Positions 45,112-59,510 of a DNA stretch of 64,000 nt are shown here, piece after piece. Below the pieces are notes generated by a model. That model saw only the letters and a program-made list of their open reading frames with translations. It was not told where the DNA came from and ran no database searches. Origin of the DNA: Tillandsia leiboldiana (Eukaryota > Streptophyta > Magnoliopsida > Poales > Bromeliaceae); NCBI GenBank assembly GCA_029204045.2, contig CM055072.1:2131376-2195375 (forward strand), in the 5' to 3' direction. Positions within the stretch are counted from its first letter, which is position 1, and each line of letters opens with the position of its first letter. The position numbers and the translations under genes were made by a program.

Positions 45112-46115
45112 AAGCACTAAAGAAGAGTATAGCTAGACTCGCTAGCACTTCTACTCCACGACGTCTTTGCCGCGGTCACGTACCTCTCCGACGATATCGC
45201 CGCGGTCTTAAAACGCTAAAGATGAGTATGTTGGAAAATTTTATTTTTTCAAATTAATTTTTTAAAATAATTTAAACTTAATTTAAACTCAAAATACTAT
45301 AAAATAAAGTTTAGATGAAGCCTGTGAATGTCAAGGCATGCGTGAGCACTGTCCTAGAAGTGAGATTGCCTCTCCACGTGCGAGGCTCCGACAATCACCC
45401 CTAGCGATACAACGACCACTGTCCACCCCATCGGCAACGACTCCGGGATGGTGCATAGCGAACCCAACGTCTTTCAGAGATCCAGCAAAATAGAAACTCA
45501 AAGATCAAATTGTAAAGCTTAGATTTTCTGTAAATTTTAAGGAGAGAAAAACTACTGTAGCTCAGGTAATTACCAAGCTCCCTCATGCTCTCCTTTTAAA
45601 GGGCCCAAAACCCAGCATGAGACAAGCTCCAACGGGTGCTTTCTCGGGCGGCCCACGCCCTTTCCAAGGAAGGCCTTTGGGTAGCCCGAGAAATAAGTTC
45701 CCAAGGTAGGTTTTAATGCAAAAAGAAAAGTCAAAATAAAAATAAACCAAGTCAACATCGCGTGCGACCTGGCTCAGCTCGTACGTGTTTAGGAGAAGGC
45801 TTGCTCTCACTTTCTTCCAACCAATACATGCACAAACTCTACATGTGATGAGTTTCCGATATAGGACTAAACATCACATGTAGAGGGGAAATGGGTTTGG
45901 GCTCCCAGGTAAAGCCCATTTATATTGGGCCGCCCAAAAAAGCCCAAAGGCCAAAATACAAGTTTAAAATCACCAAATCCAAATAAAACCCAACAGAATA
46001 TAGCTAGACTCGCTATCACTTCTACTCCGCGACATCTTTGCCGCGGTCACGTACCTCTCCAACGATATCGCCGCGGTCAAGTACCTCTTCGACGATATCG
46101 TCGCAGTCATGTAAC
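45112..46115. repeat. Tandem repeat array interrupted by a solo LTR
   Basis: Units carrying TAGACTCGCTAGCACTTCTA and CCGCGGTCACGTACCTCTCC occur at 45131-45212 and from 46004. Inside the second, the sub-unit CGACGATATCGCCGCGGTCA is repeated again with changes. The LTR at 45229-45995 sits between GAGTA and GAATA in this array. Confidence 0.7.
45229..45995. mobile_element. Solo LTR with target duplication
   Basis: 767 bp from TGTTGGAAAATTTTATTTTT to TAAAACCCAACA, with TG...CA ends and 5-bp flanks GAGTA (45224-45228) and GAATA (45996-46000). No internal region is left, so it probably arose by LTR-LTR recombination. Family not identified. Confidence 0.75.
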
Positions 46116-46377
46116 TCTCTGACGCTATTTGGATTTGAAAAAAAATGGGTTAAACACCGAGAATTTCTGAAAGTTATAAATAGATGCAACCACCGAGAAA
46201 TAATGTTTAACACTTGTTTTGGTCTACAGGATGCAATAGTAAAATAGATAAGATAAATGCATTATAACTAATTCAGGAAACCAATAAATATTTTTACAAC
46301 CAATGCCTCATTTACCAAAATTGCTACTTACCACAGGTTTATTCGACTATACTCCAATCTGTTTCTAATTCGCATAC

Positions 46378-46640
46378 CATGTTTCACCTTCTGGAGAGTC
46401 GATTGCTCGTCTCTCAGTCTATCGGCAGATTTCACCTTCTGAATAATCAATTACTCGTCCATCTCTCCATTGGGCTACTCGGTATATCAACATATAGAAC
46501 TCTCTTGGAGAGTCGATTGTTTGCTCTCTATTCGGTAGGTAAATAGGGTTGGTTTCTCTCGGACTCCCCCAAATATCTCATAAAGAGTCGATTGCTCGTA
46601 CACCTTTCTAGAAGTCGATTACTCATAAATTTTCAACATA
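46378..46640. repeat. Dispersed GAGTCGATTGCTCG-type motif
   Basis: Variants occur at about 46396, 46444, 46509, 46585 and 46613 (for example GAGAGTCGATTGCTCGTC, AAGAGTCGATTGCTCGTA). Spacing is irregular. Origin unknown, possibly a decayed retrotransposon. The rest of 46116-47056 is AT-rich with no gene. Confidence 0.45.
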
Positions 46641-47056
46641 AATATTATAGATATTCTATAAAGTTCCCAACACATCTCACTTCTATATCTAAGATATTTT
46701 AAGATAATTTATGTTTTGAAATAAACGTGTTTTGAAGTGAAATATTTATTATTTTAAAATTATTATATTTGAATTATAATTTTTACTTGGCTAAGTTATT
46801 TGAAAATTATTTTTAAATTGCAATTTTTATTTGAATATATTATTTAAAACATTTATATAGTTGTAAATTTTATTTAACTTAGTTATTTGCATGTTATATA
46901 TTCGGCTACATATTTGTAAACACGAGCTAGCTTGTCAAATTGCAATCCAATCACGAACTATGCTTTTTTAGTTGTCACGAGCTCAAGCCGAACACAATCT
47001 GAACTCTACCAATCTTGAGCTAGCCTCAGCTTGCTCGTATTTTACTCATTGACAGA

Positions 47057-47228
47057 CTTATCTATAACTGACACTTTAGAGCTTTTTTTGGTCGAATATA
47101 AATATTCGAGTCTATATAGTTGCCCTCTAGATTACAAAGCAACTTATCTATAACTGACACTTTAGAGCTTTTTTTGGTCGAATATAAATATTCGAGTCTA
47201 TATAGTTGCCCTCTAGATTACAAAGCAT
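47057..47228. repeat. Tandem duplication, 2 x 86 bp
   Basis: CTTATCTATAACTGACACTT begins at 47057 and 47143. The units are essentially identical, so the duplication is recent. Confidence 0.9.
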
Positions 47229-47474
47229 TTTGTGGCCTATAAAGTTGTAACTATAAACTAATCTCTCTTTGATTACAATTTCCACACGCTTGACGTATTG
47301 TATTTTGTCATAGGATGATAAGAGTTAGAGATGATTTTGTTCCTACTCTATAAACACATTTTCTATTAACCAATTATAATTTACTATGTTAGTATATTTT
47401 AAACTAACTTTCACTCGTAATAAAAAGTTTGCTTACTCCTAACAGTAAAACAGAAAATATAATTTAATTTAAAA

Positions 47475-47513
<39 letters not shown>

Positions 47514-47816
47514 ATAAACGTAAAATATTTTTTATATCAAATTCAACAATATACAATATTAAATTATATGAAACAATTATTATTCTCTAGAGAATAATAT
47601 TTTCTAACATGGAGAATAATGTTTATATAGTTTACTTTCAAATCAAATATTTATGATGCTAATTTGTTTGTTGACATTGATACTAAAAGAGTTGCATTAA
47701 AGATTTCTTCCTCTATGGTTAGTCTTATCACTTGAGTATTTTTTTTTTGTTGTGTTTCTATTATTTTTGAATTTGATATATTGTTGAATTTGATATAAAA
47801 AATATTTTACGTTTAT

Positions 47817-47860
<44 letters not shown>

Positions 47861-48115
47861 ATAAACGTAAAATATTTTTTATATCAAATTCAACAATATA
47901 CAATATTAAATTATATGAAACAATTATTATTCTCCATGTTAGAGAATAATATTTTCTAATATGGAGAATAATGTTTATATAGTTTACCTTCAACATTATA
48001 TTTATTTTCAACATTATATTTATTTTATATTTATGATGCTAATTTGTTTGTTGACATTGATACTAAAAGAGTTGCATTAAAGATTTCTTCCTCTATTGTT
48101 AGTCTTATCACTTAC
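47475..48115. repeat. Direct duplication with an inverted segment and (AT)n tracts
   Basis: TTGTATAAACGTAAAATATT...CTTATCACTT occurs at about 47510-47737 and again at 47858-48113. Between them the beginning of the unit appears in reverse complement (AATATTTTACGTTTATACAA near 47800). AT microsatellites sit at the junctions (47480-47509, 47821-47857). Confidence 0.75.
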
Positions 48116-49044
48116 TCGAGTAACACCTTCCCCACTTAGATTTTTAAAAACCTACATTTTACTCTCTTAAAATATCAAAAAAATAATTTTAGAAGTTATG
48201 GCATTAATGGACAGGGTGAAATATTTATTCTATAAAGAAAAAAAAAATTAATATATTTTTGTTATTTCAATAATATTTTTTGATATAAATTATAAAATAT
48301 TAACGAAATATTGATGTAACCTAACTAAGGGGCTAGATGCATCAACTGATGGCGGCCAGGTGAGAGATGGCCCTACCGACGCTTTTAGAATCAAATAACG
48401 ACGAGTACAAGCGTCGTCAACTGTTCCTAACCAACCGCCTAAAATTCCCCGCCTTTCTTTATAGGCTGCCCAAATTTATTCCATTCAACTTTAATTTTTT
48501 CTCCAGATGGTAAATTCCATGGCACGTGTCACTCCTCTTTTCTTCTTTAAATTATCTTGCTCATCTGAATAAAAAGAGTCATAAAGGATGTTAAAGATAA
48601 ATAGTAAAGCATACAGAAAATGATCATTAAAAAAGTGAAGATTATCAATTATCTCCAATGTATCATTATCTTCAACATTTGTTGGTTCCTGCTTGAAGAT
48701 TGTTTTCAGAGGGCTCGGACTCTAAGGTAGGCTGATTTTCTGAAGAAGTAGGATCTAGGTAGGTGGTAAGTCATCACCATTTGATTGAGTTTGATCATCT
48801 TGAAGTGTTGTAATTATACAATTTCTCAATTTTTTTGATCTTACCATTGCTTATAAACCTGCATAATGAAGGCATGAATACAACTTACTAAAAAGTATAG
48901 GTACAACTTACTAAATTAACTTACTAAATTAAAGTATCGATATTTTTGAGATCACATTGTATGATATGAACAAATGGATCAAAATAAAACAGAAACATCT
49001 AAACATAATATTTTAATAAAAACATTTTTATCATGCATTTATGC

Positions 49045-52000
49045 CTAAGAGTTTGCAAAAACACCTATATCATATATTAGTGTCGCATCAACAATTGATC
49101 GGGCCCAACTTGTATAATTATCTAATTCATCGGTGGTTGGAATATTCGAAGGCATGCATTGGGTGTATGTCTCATCATCATCGTCGTTTTGTAATCTTGC
49201 TCTCATATCATACAAATCTCTTGGCTTTATCGTAATGACATGAGACCATTCCTTATTCTTTGAATCTTGAAAATAAAATACTTGCTTTGCTTGAGATGAA
49301 AATATGAATGGATCATCCATCAACAATTGACCCGTATGAATCAACTTAGAAAAATTCACAAGAATAAAACCATTTGTGTCTGTCTTCAATCCCCTTGGTG
49401 ATTTAATGTCTATCCAATCACAATGAAATAAAACAACCTTAAAACTTCCATAATAATCTATTTCAAAAATATCAGTAAGTTTGCCATAATAAGTTTGCCC
49501 CTCAGCTTCAACCATAACTCCAGAATTTTGTGTTTTTATGAACTTCTCACGATTTTTCGTGTGGAATCTAAATCCATTAATGATAAAACCATTACATTGC
49601 TTGGCAACATTGTTTGAACCTCGGGCGATTGCTATAATTTCATCAGGACATTTTCTCTCAACCATTTGTAGGACCTAAAATATTTAAAAAGTATGATAAT
49701 TAAATAATTTCTATCAATGAACAAGAAAAGAAAATTTTATCAATTTAACATGAAAAGTTCTCACCTGTGCAAGAAGCCATTCAGAAAATTTCTCTACTAA
49801 CCATTTATGCTCAATATTTGAGTTATCTCGAATGTTAGGATTTGCCTTCCGTTGAGAATCCAAAAATTCACTATATACAAGTTTAGAAAATTATATATTT
49901 AGAATGTACTTATATCGTAATTAAAATTAATTGTATGGGTAAATTTTTTAAATAATATTTACCTACGATATGAAAATATTTTATCACAATGGAGTAAAAC
50001 ATATCGGTGCGCTTGTGCTAACGAAATGTCATCAAGAATGACACTCTCAACCTTGCCTAGAACTCGACCCCCAGATAAGAACATGTAATTATCTGTGTTG
50101 TCCACATTATCAGAGTTTCGTTGTGGTCGATTAAAAATCGACTCCACACCTTCAAGATATCTTGAGCAAAAGGTTAGACATTCTTCTGCAATATATCCTT
50201 CTGCAATTGAGCCCTCGGGTTGAGCTCTATGCGTACATAGGACTTTAAGCGCACTAAGTACCTTTCAGAAAAATAAAACAATATCATTACAATGAAAGAT
50301 TAAAAATTAACATATCTAATTAACATGTGATTAAAATCACTACCTCTCGATAGGGTACATCCATCTGTAATGTACAGGTCAACCTAATTTTGCCTCCTCT
50401 ATTAAGTGAATAAGTAGGTGAATCATAATGGTAAAAAAACCTGGAGGAAAAATTTTCTCTATGTGACAGAGCGTTAATGCAATACGAGACTGTAGTTGAT
50501 CAAGTTCCTCCATATTAAGAGCCTTTGAGCATAACGATTTAAAAAATGATGATAACTCACAAATAACTACTACAACTTGCCTAGGCATGATTGCTCTCAC
50601 TGCTATTGGCATAATATCTTGCATCAGAATGTGGCCATCGTGCGACTTAAGATTTGAAAGTGTTCGCTCTTTTAAATTCACCCCTCTTGAAATATTAGAT
50701 GCATAACCATCAGGAACTTTGAGATTTTTTAAAATAGTTAGAAAATTGACCTTTTCTTGCACTGACATATTATAGAATATATGGGTTTTATTATTAGGCA
50801 TCACCACTGGATGAAGGTCATGCCTTATGTCTATATCTTTTAGATCAAGACGTGATTTCAAATTGTCTTTACTCATCTCATAAACATTCAACATGGTACC
50901 AATGAAATTGTCACTAACATTTTTCTGGATATGCATTACATCTAGATTATATCGAAGAAGATGATCCTTCCAATAGGGTAGGTCGAAAAAAATACTTTTC
51001 TTTTTCCATGAATGTTCTTGGGGACGTGTTTCATCATCATCATCATTATGAGAATCAATAATAAAATCATCAGCATCCTCAAAAATTTTGACTTGTTCTT
51101 CTACCACCTCCCCTCGTCCCTTCTTTCTACTAGACTTAAAGAGTTTTCCATACTTATTGTTGATTCCTTCTAGTTGCTCAAGAATATCAATTTCAGATGG
51201 TAAATTTGGAGCAGTTCGTAACTCTATCGAACCATCAAACTCATCTTTTTGAAATCTAAATGGATGATTTTGTGCTAACCATCTACGATGACCCATGTAG
51301 CAGAATTACCTCCATGCTTTAACCAACGAGAATCAGTTGATATACCACAACAAGGACAAGCAAAACGCCCTTTTGTATTCCAACCAGATAAGTTTGCATA
51401 AGCAGGAAAATCATTAATACTCCATAATAGAGCTCCTCGCATATTAAAGTTTTGCTTCGTGAAAGCATCAAATGCATCAACACTTTTCCATAACTTATTA
51501 AATTCATGAATTAGAGGTTGTAAAAAAATATCAATATTATTGCCTGGACCCTTTTCACCTGGAATAACCATTGATAATATCAAAGATGATTGTTTCATAC
51601 ACAACCATGGCGGTAAGTTATAAGGAATCAAAACAACTGGCCATATGCTATAAGTAGAACTCATTGTCCTGAAAGGATTGAATCCGTCGCTAGCTAATCC
51701 AAGTCTTATACTACGAGGATCAGACGCAAAATTCGGATGGTGAGAATCGAATGATTTCCATGCCAAAGCATCTGCTGGGTGTCTTAAGATTCCATTCTTT
51801 TTCGACCTTCTTCATTCCATCTCATGGAGGAAGCCATCTTTGATGACATAAAAATTCTTTTTAATCTCGGTATTAACGGAAAATATCGTAATACTTTTGC
51901 CGGTTTTTTCTTTTTTGTTGTATTTTCATATTCTTGTACAGAATTATCCTCATCATCTTTATTTATTATCCACCTTGAAGCTCCACATGTACGACATTTT

Positions 52001-52489
52001 TCTTCGTTTACACTTTCATTACAATATAACATGGTTTACACTTTTATTCCAATATAACATGCAATCATTAGGACACGCATGAATTTTTTCATATCCGAGC
52101 CCTAATTGTTTTATTAACTTTTTAGCTTCATATGAAGATGATGGCAATGAAACGCCCTTCGGAAAAGCATCCTTTAGTAGTTAGAGTAACATAGTGAAAG
52201 ATTTTCCGGACCACCCGTTCAAACATTTGAGATGGAAAAGCTGGAGTATAAAAGAGAATTTCGAAAAATTTGTGCATCCTGGGTAAAGCTCTTGATCATA
52301 ATCTTGCATCAAAGTTGCATATGAAGTTGCATCAGCATTTGGCAAATGTTGTTGTGTAGTTCTTTCACTAGAATTTTCAATATTATCCTCATCGACTATT
52401 GAATCACTATTTAAAATTATATTGGAAAATCCAAAGGCATATTGGAGCAATCCTCTCATATTTTCTTGTCCTATGATTTCTTGTTGCAC
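49045..52489 (-). pseudogene. CACTA transposase (TNP2, DUF4218, DUF4216), broken
   Basis: Reading - strand from 52489: an N-terminal linker (MQQEIIGQENMRGLLQ), a Cys-rich segment (CRTCGASRW), the TNP2 transposase region (DGFNPFRTMSSTYSIWPVVL; NLSGWNTKGRFACPCCG; GHRRWLAQNHPFR; LLRYNLDVMHIQKNV), a DUF4218-type region (EGSIAEGYIAEECL, RYLEGVESIFNRPQ) and a DUF4216-type region (49665-49045, FHTKNREKFIKTQNSG, VVLFHCDWID). This order is typical of plant CACTA TNPD proteins. Breaks: a stop just after WSGKSFTMLL, a 29-bp tandem duplication near 52030 that shifts frame, a frameshift near 51300, and a stop after EEAKLG near 50380. Nuclear DNA-binding transposase by family; inactive here. Confidence 0.85.
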
Positions 52490-52579
52490 ATTAGTGTAGT
52501 TTGTAATGCTTGGGGTATGTTGAGCAGCTTCACTAGAAGAAGAAATAAAAGATTCTCCGTGAAATACCTAGTCGGTATA
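52202..52579 (-). repeat. Left arm of a 378-bp inverted repeat
   Basis: Complementary to 53969-54346. The encoded 98-residue stretch from MQQEIIG to LNGWSGK is identical in both arms. Confidence 0.9.
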
Positions 52580-53770
52580 TATTATTAGAATAATAATAAT
52601 TCTTTAATTAGGGTTTAGTAGGTGATTAATTGAATAAATTTTATAATAAAAAACTCGATAGCACTAATACTTGATATTATTGATAATATAGTAGCCGAAC
52701 TTTATGTCTAATATGTAAAGTAATTGATACCGCATGTTTATCGTGTTAGGATTTTCATATATGTGGCCTAATTAATTATATTTAAATTTGGATTTACTAG
52801 CCTTTAGTTGATTTTATCTACTTTTCTGTTCACTTTAAATTTGGTTCCTGTGGCTGATAGGCAATAGTATGAATTTGATGTTTCTCATGTAAATTCAACA
52901 TGGTTATTTGTAGATATATGTTTATAAGATTTTATTTGGTGTTCCTGATCTAAATTAAAATAGTTTACAAGAAGTCGCGGTTCTAGATATAGTTTAAACC
53001 TTGTCGGAGTTGTATATTGTTGCTACCATTAGGAAAATCGTAACTTATTGGGCCCATCCAATTCAATGTTAATTTATTTTTTAAAATTGGGTGATGGGTT
53101 AGGATTTTGCCCTGTAAAAAAATCTCATTTTCCTAATTATTTTGCTTTTGCTTTACTATTAAAATTAATTTATCGTGATGTGTTTAGAATAAAATGAATG
53201 CTATATATATTTGTTAAAAAAAATAAAACATTTGATGTTCTGCTATTAATTATATACATCAATCTGCATATTACATCACTCTGCATGATTTCATGATATA
53301 TTGATATTCTCCTAATCCTAGCGTTCATTTCGTTCTAATAGCATTCATTTCATAATGTTTTCTATAGTACATCACTATGCATATTAATAGCATTCATTTT
53401 GTTATCATCTATAGTGTTAATTAATTGTAGGAATATTATGTATCTGATCACTTTAGTAGAATATTTTTTTTGGTTTCTAGTCTAATGAAAGTTATTCTTA
53501 TTAATTTTTTTTAGTACAAAATGAATGCTATATATATTTGTGTATAGTGACATATTATTCATTATTAATTATGATGTGTTTTTTTTATATATGTATTATT
53601 AGAGTGAATCATATTAATTACTACACCAGCTCTTTACTAAATCAAATGCTTGTGTATATTTAGAATACTAATTAAAATAATTTATATATAGAGTGAAATA
53701 TAAGAATATATAGTAAATTCATAATTTTTTTTTCTTATGGTAATTAGTTGTTTATTGGCAGCCTAAACAA
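52580..53770. other. Spacer between inverted arms; no gene
   Basis: AT-rich with no ORF of note. TAGCATTCATTT words recur near 53321-53400. It may be transposase-gene intron or unrelated filler. Confidence 0.4.
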
Positions 53771-54346
53771 ATGGACAAAAGCTAGATTAATAAGCAGAGA
53801 AATAATAAGGCTTATTTAGATGGTATTGCTAATTTTATTAGATTTGCTACCGAAAAATCATCAAACAGAGGAAAGATTGTATGTCCTTGTCGAAAATGTT
53901 GCAATTGTTCCTGACATACTCCAGAAGTTGTGGAGGAACATTTGGTATGGAATAGATTCTCATTAGGTTATACCGACTAGGTATTTCACGGAGAATCTTT
54001 TATTTCTTCTTCTAGTGAAGCTGCTCAACATACCCCAAGCATTACAAACTACACTAATGTGCAACAAGAAATCATAGGACAAGAAAATATGAGAGGATTG
54101 CTCCAATATGCCTTTGGATTTTCCAATATAATTTTAAATAGTGATTCAATAGTCGATGAGGATAATATTGAAAATTCTAGTGAAAGAACTACACAACAAC
54201 ATTTGCCAAATGCTGATGCAACTTCATATGCAACTTTGATGCAAGATTATGATCAAGAGCTTTACCCAGGATGCACAAATTTTTCGAAATTCTCTTTTAT
54301 ACTCCAGCTTTTCCATCTCAAATGTTTGAACGGGTGGTCCGGAAAA
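53771..54346 (+). pseudogene. Inverted 5' part of the CACTA transposase gene
   Basis: The + strand from ATG at 53771 encodes a transposase-associated N-terminal domain (AYLDGIANFIRFATEKSSNR, CPCRKC) leading into the same linker as the - strand copy. Stops replace Trp at two conserved places (after MDKS, and in the YTDW-like motif) and one TGA follows the Cys cluster. Opposite orientation to the rest of the transposase gene. The 378-bp right arm is 53969-54346; beyond it follow purine-rich GGTAAAGTGGGG repeats. Confidence 0.75.
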
Positions 54347-54918
54347 GGTAAAGTGGGGAGGAAGGTAGGGGGAGAAGGTAAAGTGGGTGGCTGTGGCGGG
54401 GGAAAAGGTAAAGTGGGGAAAGTGAAAAGGTATTTTTGTCGTTTTTCGTAAAATTTATTTGGCGATGCAAAATATAAGCGTCGGTAAATTTTCAACAGTG
54501 GAAGAAATTGCCGACGCTTTTTAAATGCGTCGTCGTAAAAGCGTCGGTATAGATTTTTTTTTTTTGTAGTGTGGATTTCTTAAATCAAAAAAATATAATT
54601 ATTCTCTCTTTATAATAAATAAGAAACTAAAATTTAAACAATATAGATATTTATTACTATAAACATATGACTCAAAAGTTGCATAGCCATCAGTATACTT
54701 ATGAGGTTTTCAATTCCAAATATAATTATAGCTACCGAGTTGTCTCCAACTTATTTCCCATGTACATAAGCTAAATAAATAAATAAATTATTAAAAATTA
54801 AACATAATAAATTATATATTATAATTACTTAAATAAATGAATTGTTATAAAAAAATAAATATTTTAATTTATATTCTATAACTATAAAAAATTGTCATAC
54901 AATTATGGAATTAAGTTA

Positions 54919-55258
54919 CACTACAACAAAATTATGCTATAGCGACATTTTTAAGTATTTCTAAAATCCGAAAAAAGTGTCGCTGGCAAAAAATACTGAT
55001 ACTTATTATTAGTGTTGCTATATGTGCCGTCGCTAGGGTGTATAGCGACACATTTTTATAATGTGTCCCAAAAATAGGTCCCTATAATTTAATTTTGGAT
55101 ATAGATGGAATATAGATAGAACACTTATACCAAAGTACAAATTAACATGTGTTCCTATAACCTATCTAGTAGAGTAGTGGATGAAAAGACGTAGCAACAT
55201 TCTTCAAAAAATTTATTAAAAAAATAAAAATAAAAAAAAAAAATATAACAATACCAAA
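54919..55258. mobile_element. Second CACTA-type terminus
   Basis: CACTACAACAAAATTATGCT starts at 54919, followed by subterminal repeats of the AGCGACA / TGTCGCT type (54941, 54976, 55041). The left flank is TTA. No inverted partner (TTGTAGTG end) was found to the right, so the element is truncated or its end has decayed. Confidence 0.6.
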
Positions 55259-55275
55259 GTGTCACAAATTAACAT

Positions 55276-55826
55276 CTCGCCGAGGAGGGCGTACGCCGCC
55301 TCGAGCGCGCCGTCGCCGGCCTCGATGTGGGCCTGCTCGTCAACAGCGCCGACGTCTCCTACCCCTACGCCCGCTACTTCCACGAGGTCGGCGACGACCT
55401 GCTCCGCACCCTCGTCAAGGTCAACGTCGAGGGCGTCACCCGCGTCACCCAGGCGCTGCTCCCCGCCATGCTCGAACGCAAGCGGGGCGCCATCGTCAAC
55501 ATCGGATCCGGCGCCGCCATCGTCATCCCCTCCGATCCCCTCTACTCAATTCCTTCCATTTACTCTATGATCTGTGGACGGCAAGATGCACGCCGTGCAA
55601 TTTATTTTTTCTGGATGTTCTTGTATTTTCTGGAGTCCTTGATTCCAATTTGATGAGAAATTGTGTAGAAAATTGTGTGTTATGAGGAGGGGCTGATTGT
55701 GCAGTCTTGTTGTTTTGTGCTTTCCAACTATTAACAATGCTTTTTTTTTTTCTTCTTCTTTTTTTTTGTGAACGCATCAGGTACATTGACCAGTTCCCAA
55801 AATGCCTCTATGTTGAATATAAGGGC
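55276..55826 (+). pseudogene. Fragment of a very-long-chain 3-oxoacyl-CoA reductase (KCR-type) gene
   Basis: A GC-rich exon piece (about 55276-55548) encodes [20 protein letters not shown], then [36 protein letters not shown] and [16 protein letters not shown]: the central part of a KCR1-like short-chain reductase (KCR enzymes reduce 3-ketoacyl-CoA in fatty-acid elongation at the ER). A separate piece at 55782-55826 encodes YIDQFPKCLYVEYKG, which follows in the real enzyme. The sequence between resembles a retained intron. Missing: the N-terminal Rossmann start, the YxxxK segment between the pieces, and everything after. Not functional. Its position just inside a CACTA terminus suggests capture by the transposon. 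Confidence 0.75.
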
Positions 55827-55850
55827 TGGGCCTGCGTGTTTCAGTAAAAA

Positions 55851-55923
55851 CCCCCGCGCGCACCAGCGGATGTGGCGAGCTGACGTACCCCCGCGCGCAC
55901 CAGCGGATGTGGCGAGCTGACGT
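55851..55923. repeat. GC-rich tandem duplication, 2 x 37 bp
   Basis: CCCCCGCGCGCACCAGCGGA begins at 55851 and 55888. A TGACGTGGC word continues downstream to 55950. It directly follows the reductase fragment. Confidence 0.85.
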
Positions 55924-56362
55924 GGCGGACCGGCTGACGTGGCTCCCTAACGTGGCAGGAAGAGGGCCATTTTTGTAAATATGAATTTTGCAGGGCCATT
56001 TTTAAAAATTTAAATTTTTACAAGGTCAATTTCAAAAAAAACCCTTTTTTTTTTTACTATAAAAATTCAACGTGAATAATATGGGCGTAAATAATAAACT
56101 TATATACTTATATGAGTTGATTTGTTTGTTAGTGAGAAATAAAAAAAAATAAGCATATATAGTTTAGATGCATTACGTACAAGCTAACCAATCACGAAAA
56201 AAACATAAAAAAATTTATTCATGAAAATATTTAATCATATAAAAATTATATTGGAAAAAGTAAAAAAAGAAAAATGATATATAAAAATTTGAATGTAATA
56301 ATTTATTATGACTTTATATATAAAATTATGTATAATACATATTTATTAATTTTGTGTAATTC

Positions 56363-57300
<938 letters not shown>

Positions 57301-57416
57301 TATTTAATTATAAAATTTATATTTGAAAAAGTATAGAAGGAAAAGCTACACATATCAAAAGCTAAACTATTTTTCACACTATGCTTTAAAAATTTGATCG
57401 TAATATTTTATCATGA

Positions 57417-57628
57417 TTTTATATATACAAAAATATATAGAAAAAAAATTATGTATAGTACTAATATTTATGAAATTTTTGTCGGTATCACCTCATTTAA
57501 TCACAATATCTAATAATATAAATTTTATATATAAAAAAATATATAGAAAAAAAATTATGTATAGTACTAATATTTATGAATTTTTTGTCGGTATCACCTC
57601 ATTTAATCACAATATCTAATAATATAAA
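57417..57628. repeat. Tandem duplication, about 2 x 105 bp
   Basis: AAATATATAGAAAAAAAATT...CATTTAATCACAATATCTAA occurs twice. The apparent 68-aa frame through it is only this repeat. Confidence 0.85.
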
Positions 57629-59241
<1,613 letters not shown>

Positions 59242-59390
59242 CTAGGTGTACATTCCAAAAGAGTGTATATTCTACACTTCACTTCATTCTGAAGTGGGTA
59301 TAGCTTCACTCATCACATCGAGTAACGAGTAAAATTCATCCTACTTCAGAATGGAATGAAATATAAGATGTACAAGAGCGTGTACACTTA
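59242..59390. mobile_element. Palindromic MITE family B, copy 3
   Basis: CTAGGTGTACATTCCAAAAG at the left and CAAGAGCGTGTACACTTA at the right are imperfect inverted copies. The centre CTCATCACATCGAGTAACGAG matches copy 1. It ends about 120 bp before the CysRS start codon, so it may lie in or beside the promoter. Confidence 0.65.
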
Positions 59391-59475
59391 TACATTCCCA
59401 TAAAATTAACTCATGAATTAAATTGCAAAAATTTTCGATTTTCCTACCCAAACCCCAAACCCCAAACCATATACA

Positions 59476-59509
<34 letters not shown>

Positions 59510-59510
59510 A

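Larger units (their letters stand above)
48374..54571 (-). mobile_element. Degenerate CACTA (En/Spm) transposon with inverted duplication
   Basis: The right terminus reads ...TTTTTGTAGTG (to 54571), i.e. CACTACAAAAA on the - strand. Subterminal GCGTCGGTA / GCCGACGC repeats lie at 54477-54550 and matching CCGACGCTTTTAG and AAGCGTCGTC words at 48376-48432. The left CACTA tip is not recognisable, so that border is approximate. The interior carries a broken TNP2-type transposase gene on the - strand and an inverted second copy of its 5' portion. Confidence 0.8.

Noticed and set aside
55259..55653. Functional KCR1 gene
   Set aside because: The N-terminal cofactor fold, the YxxxK segment and the C-terminus are missing.
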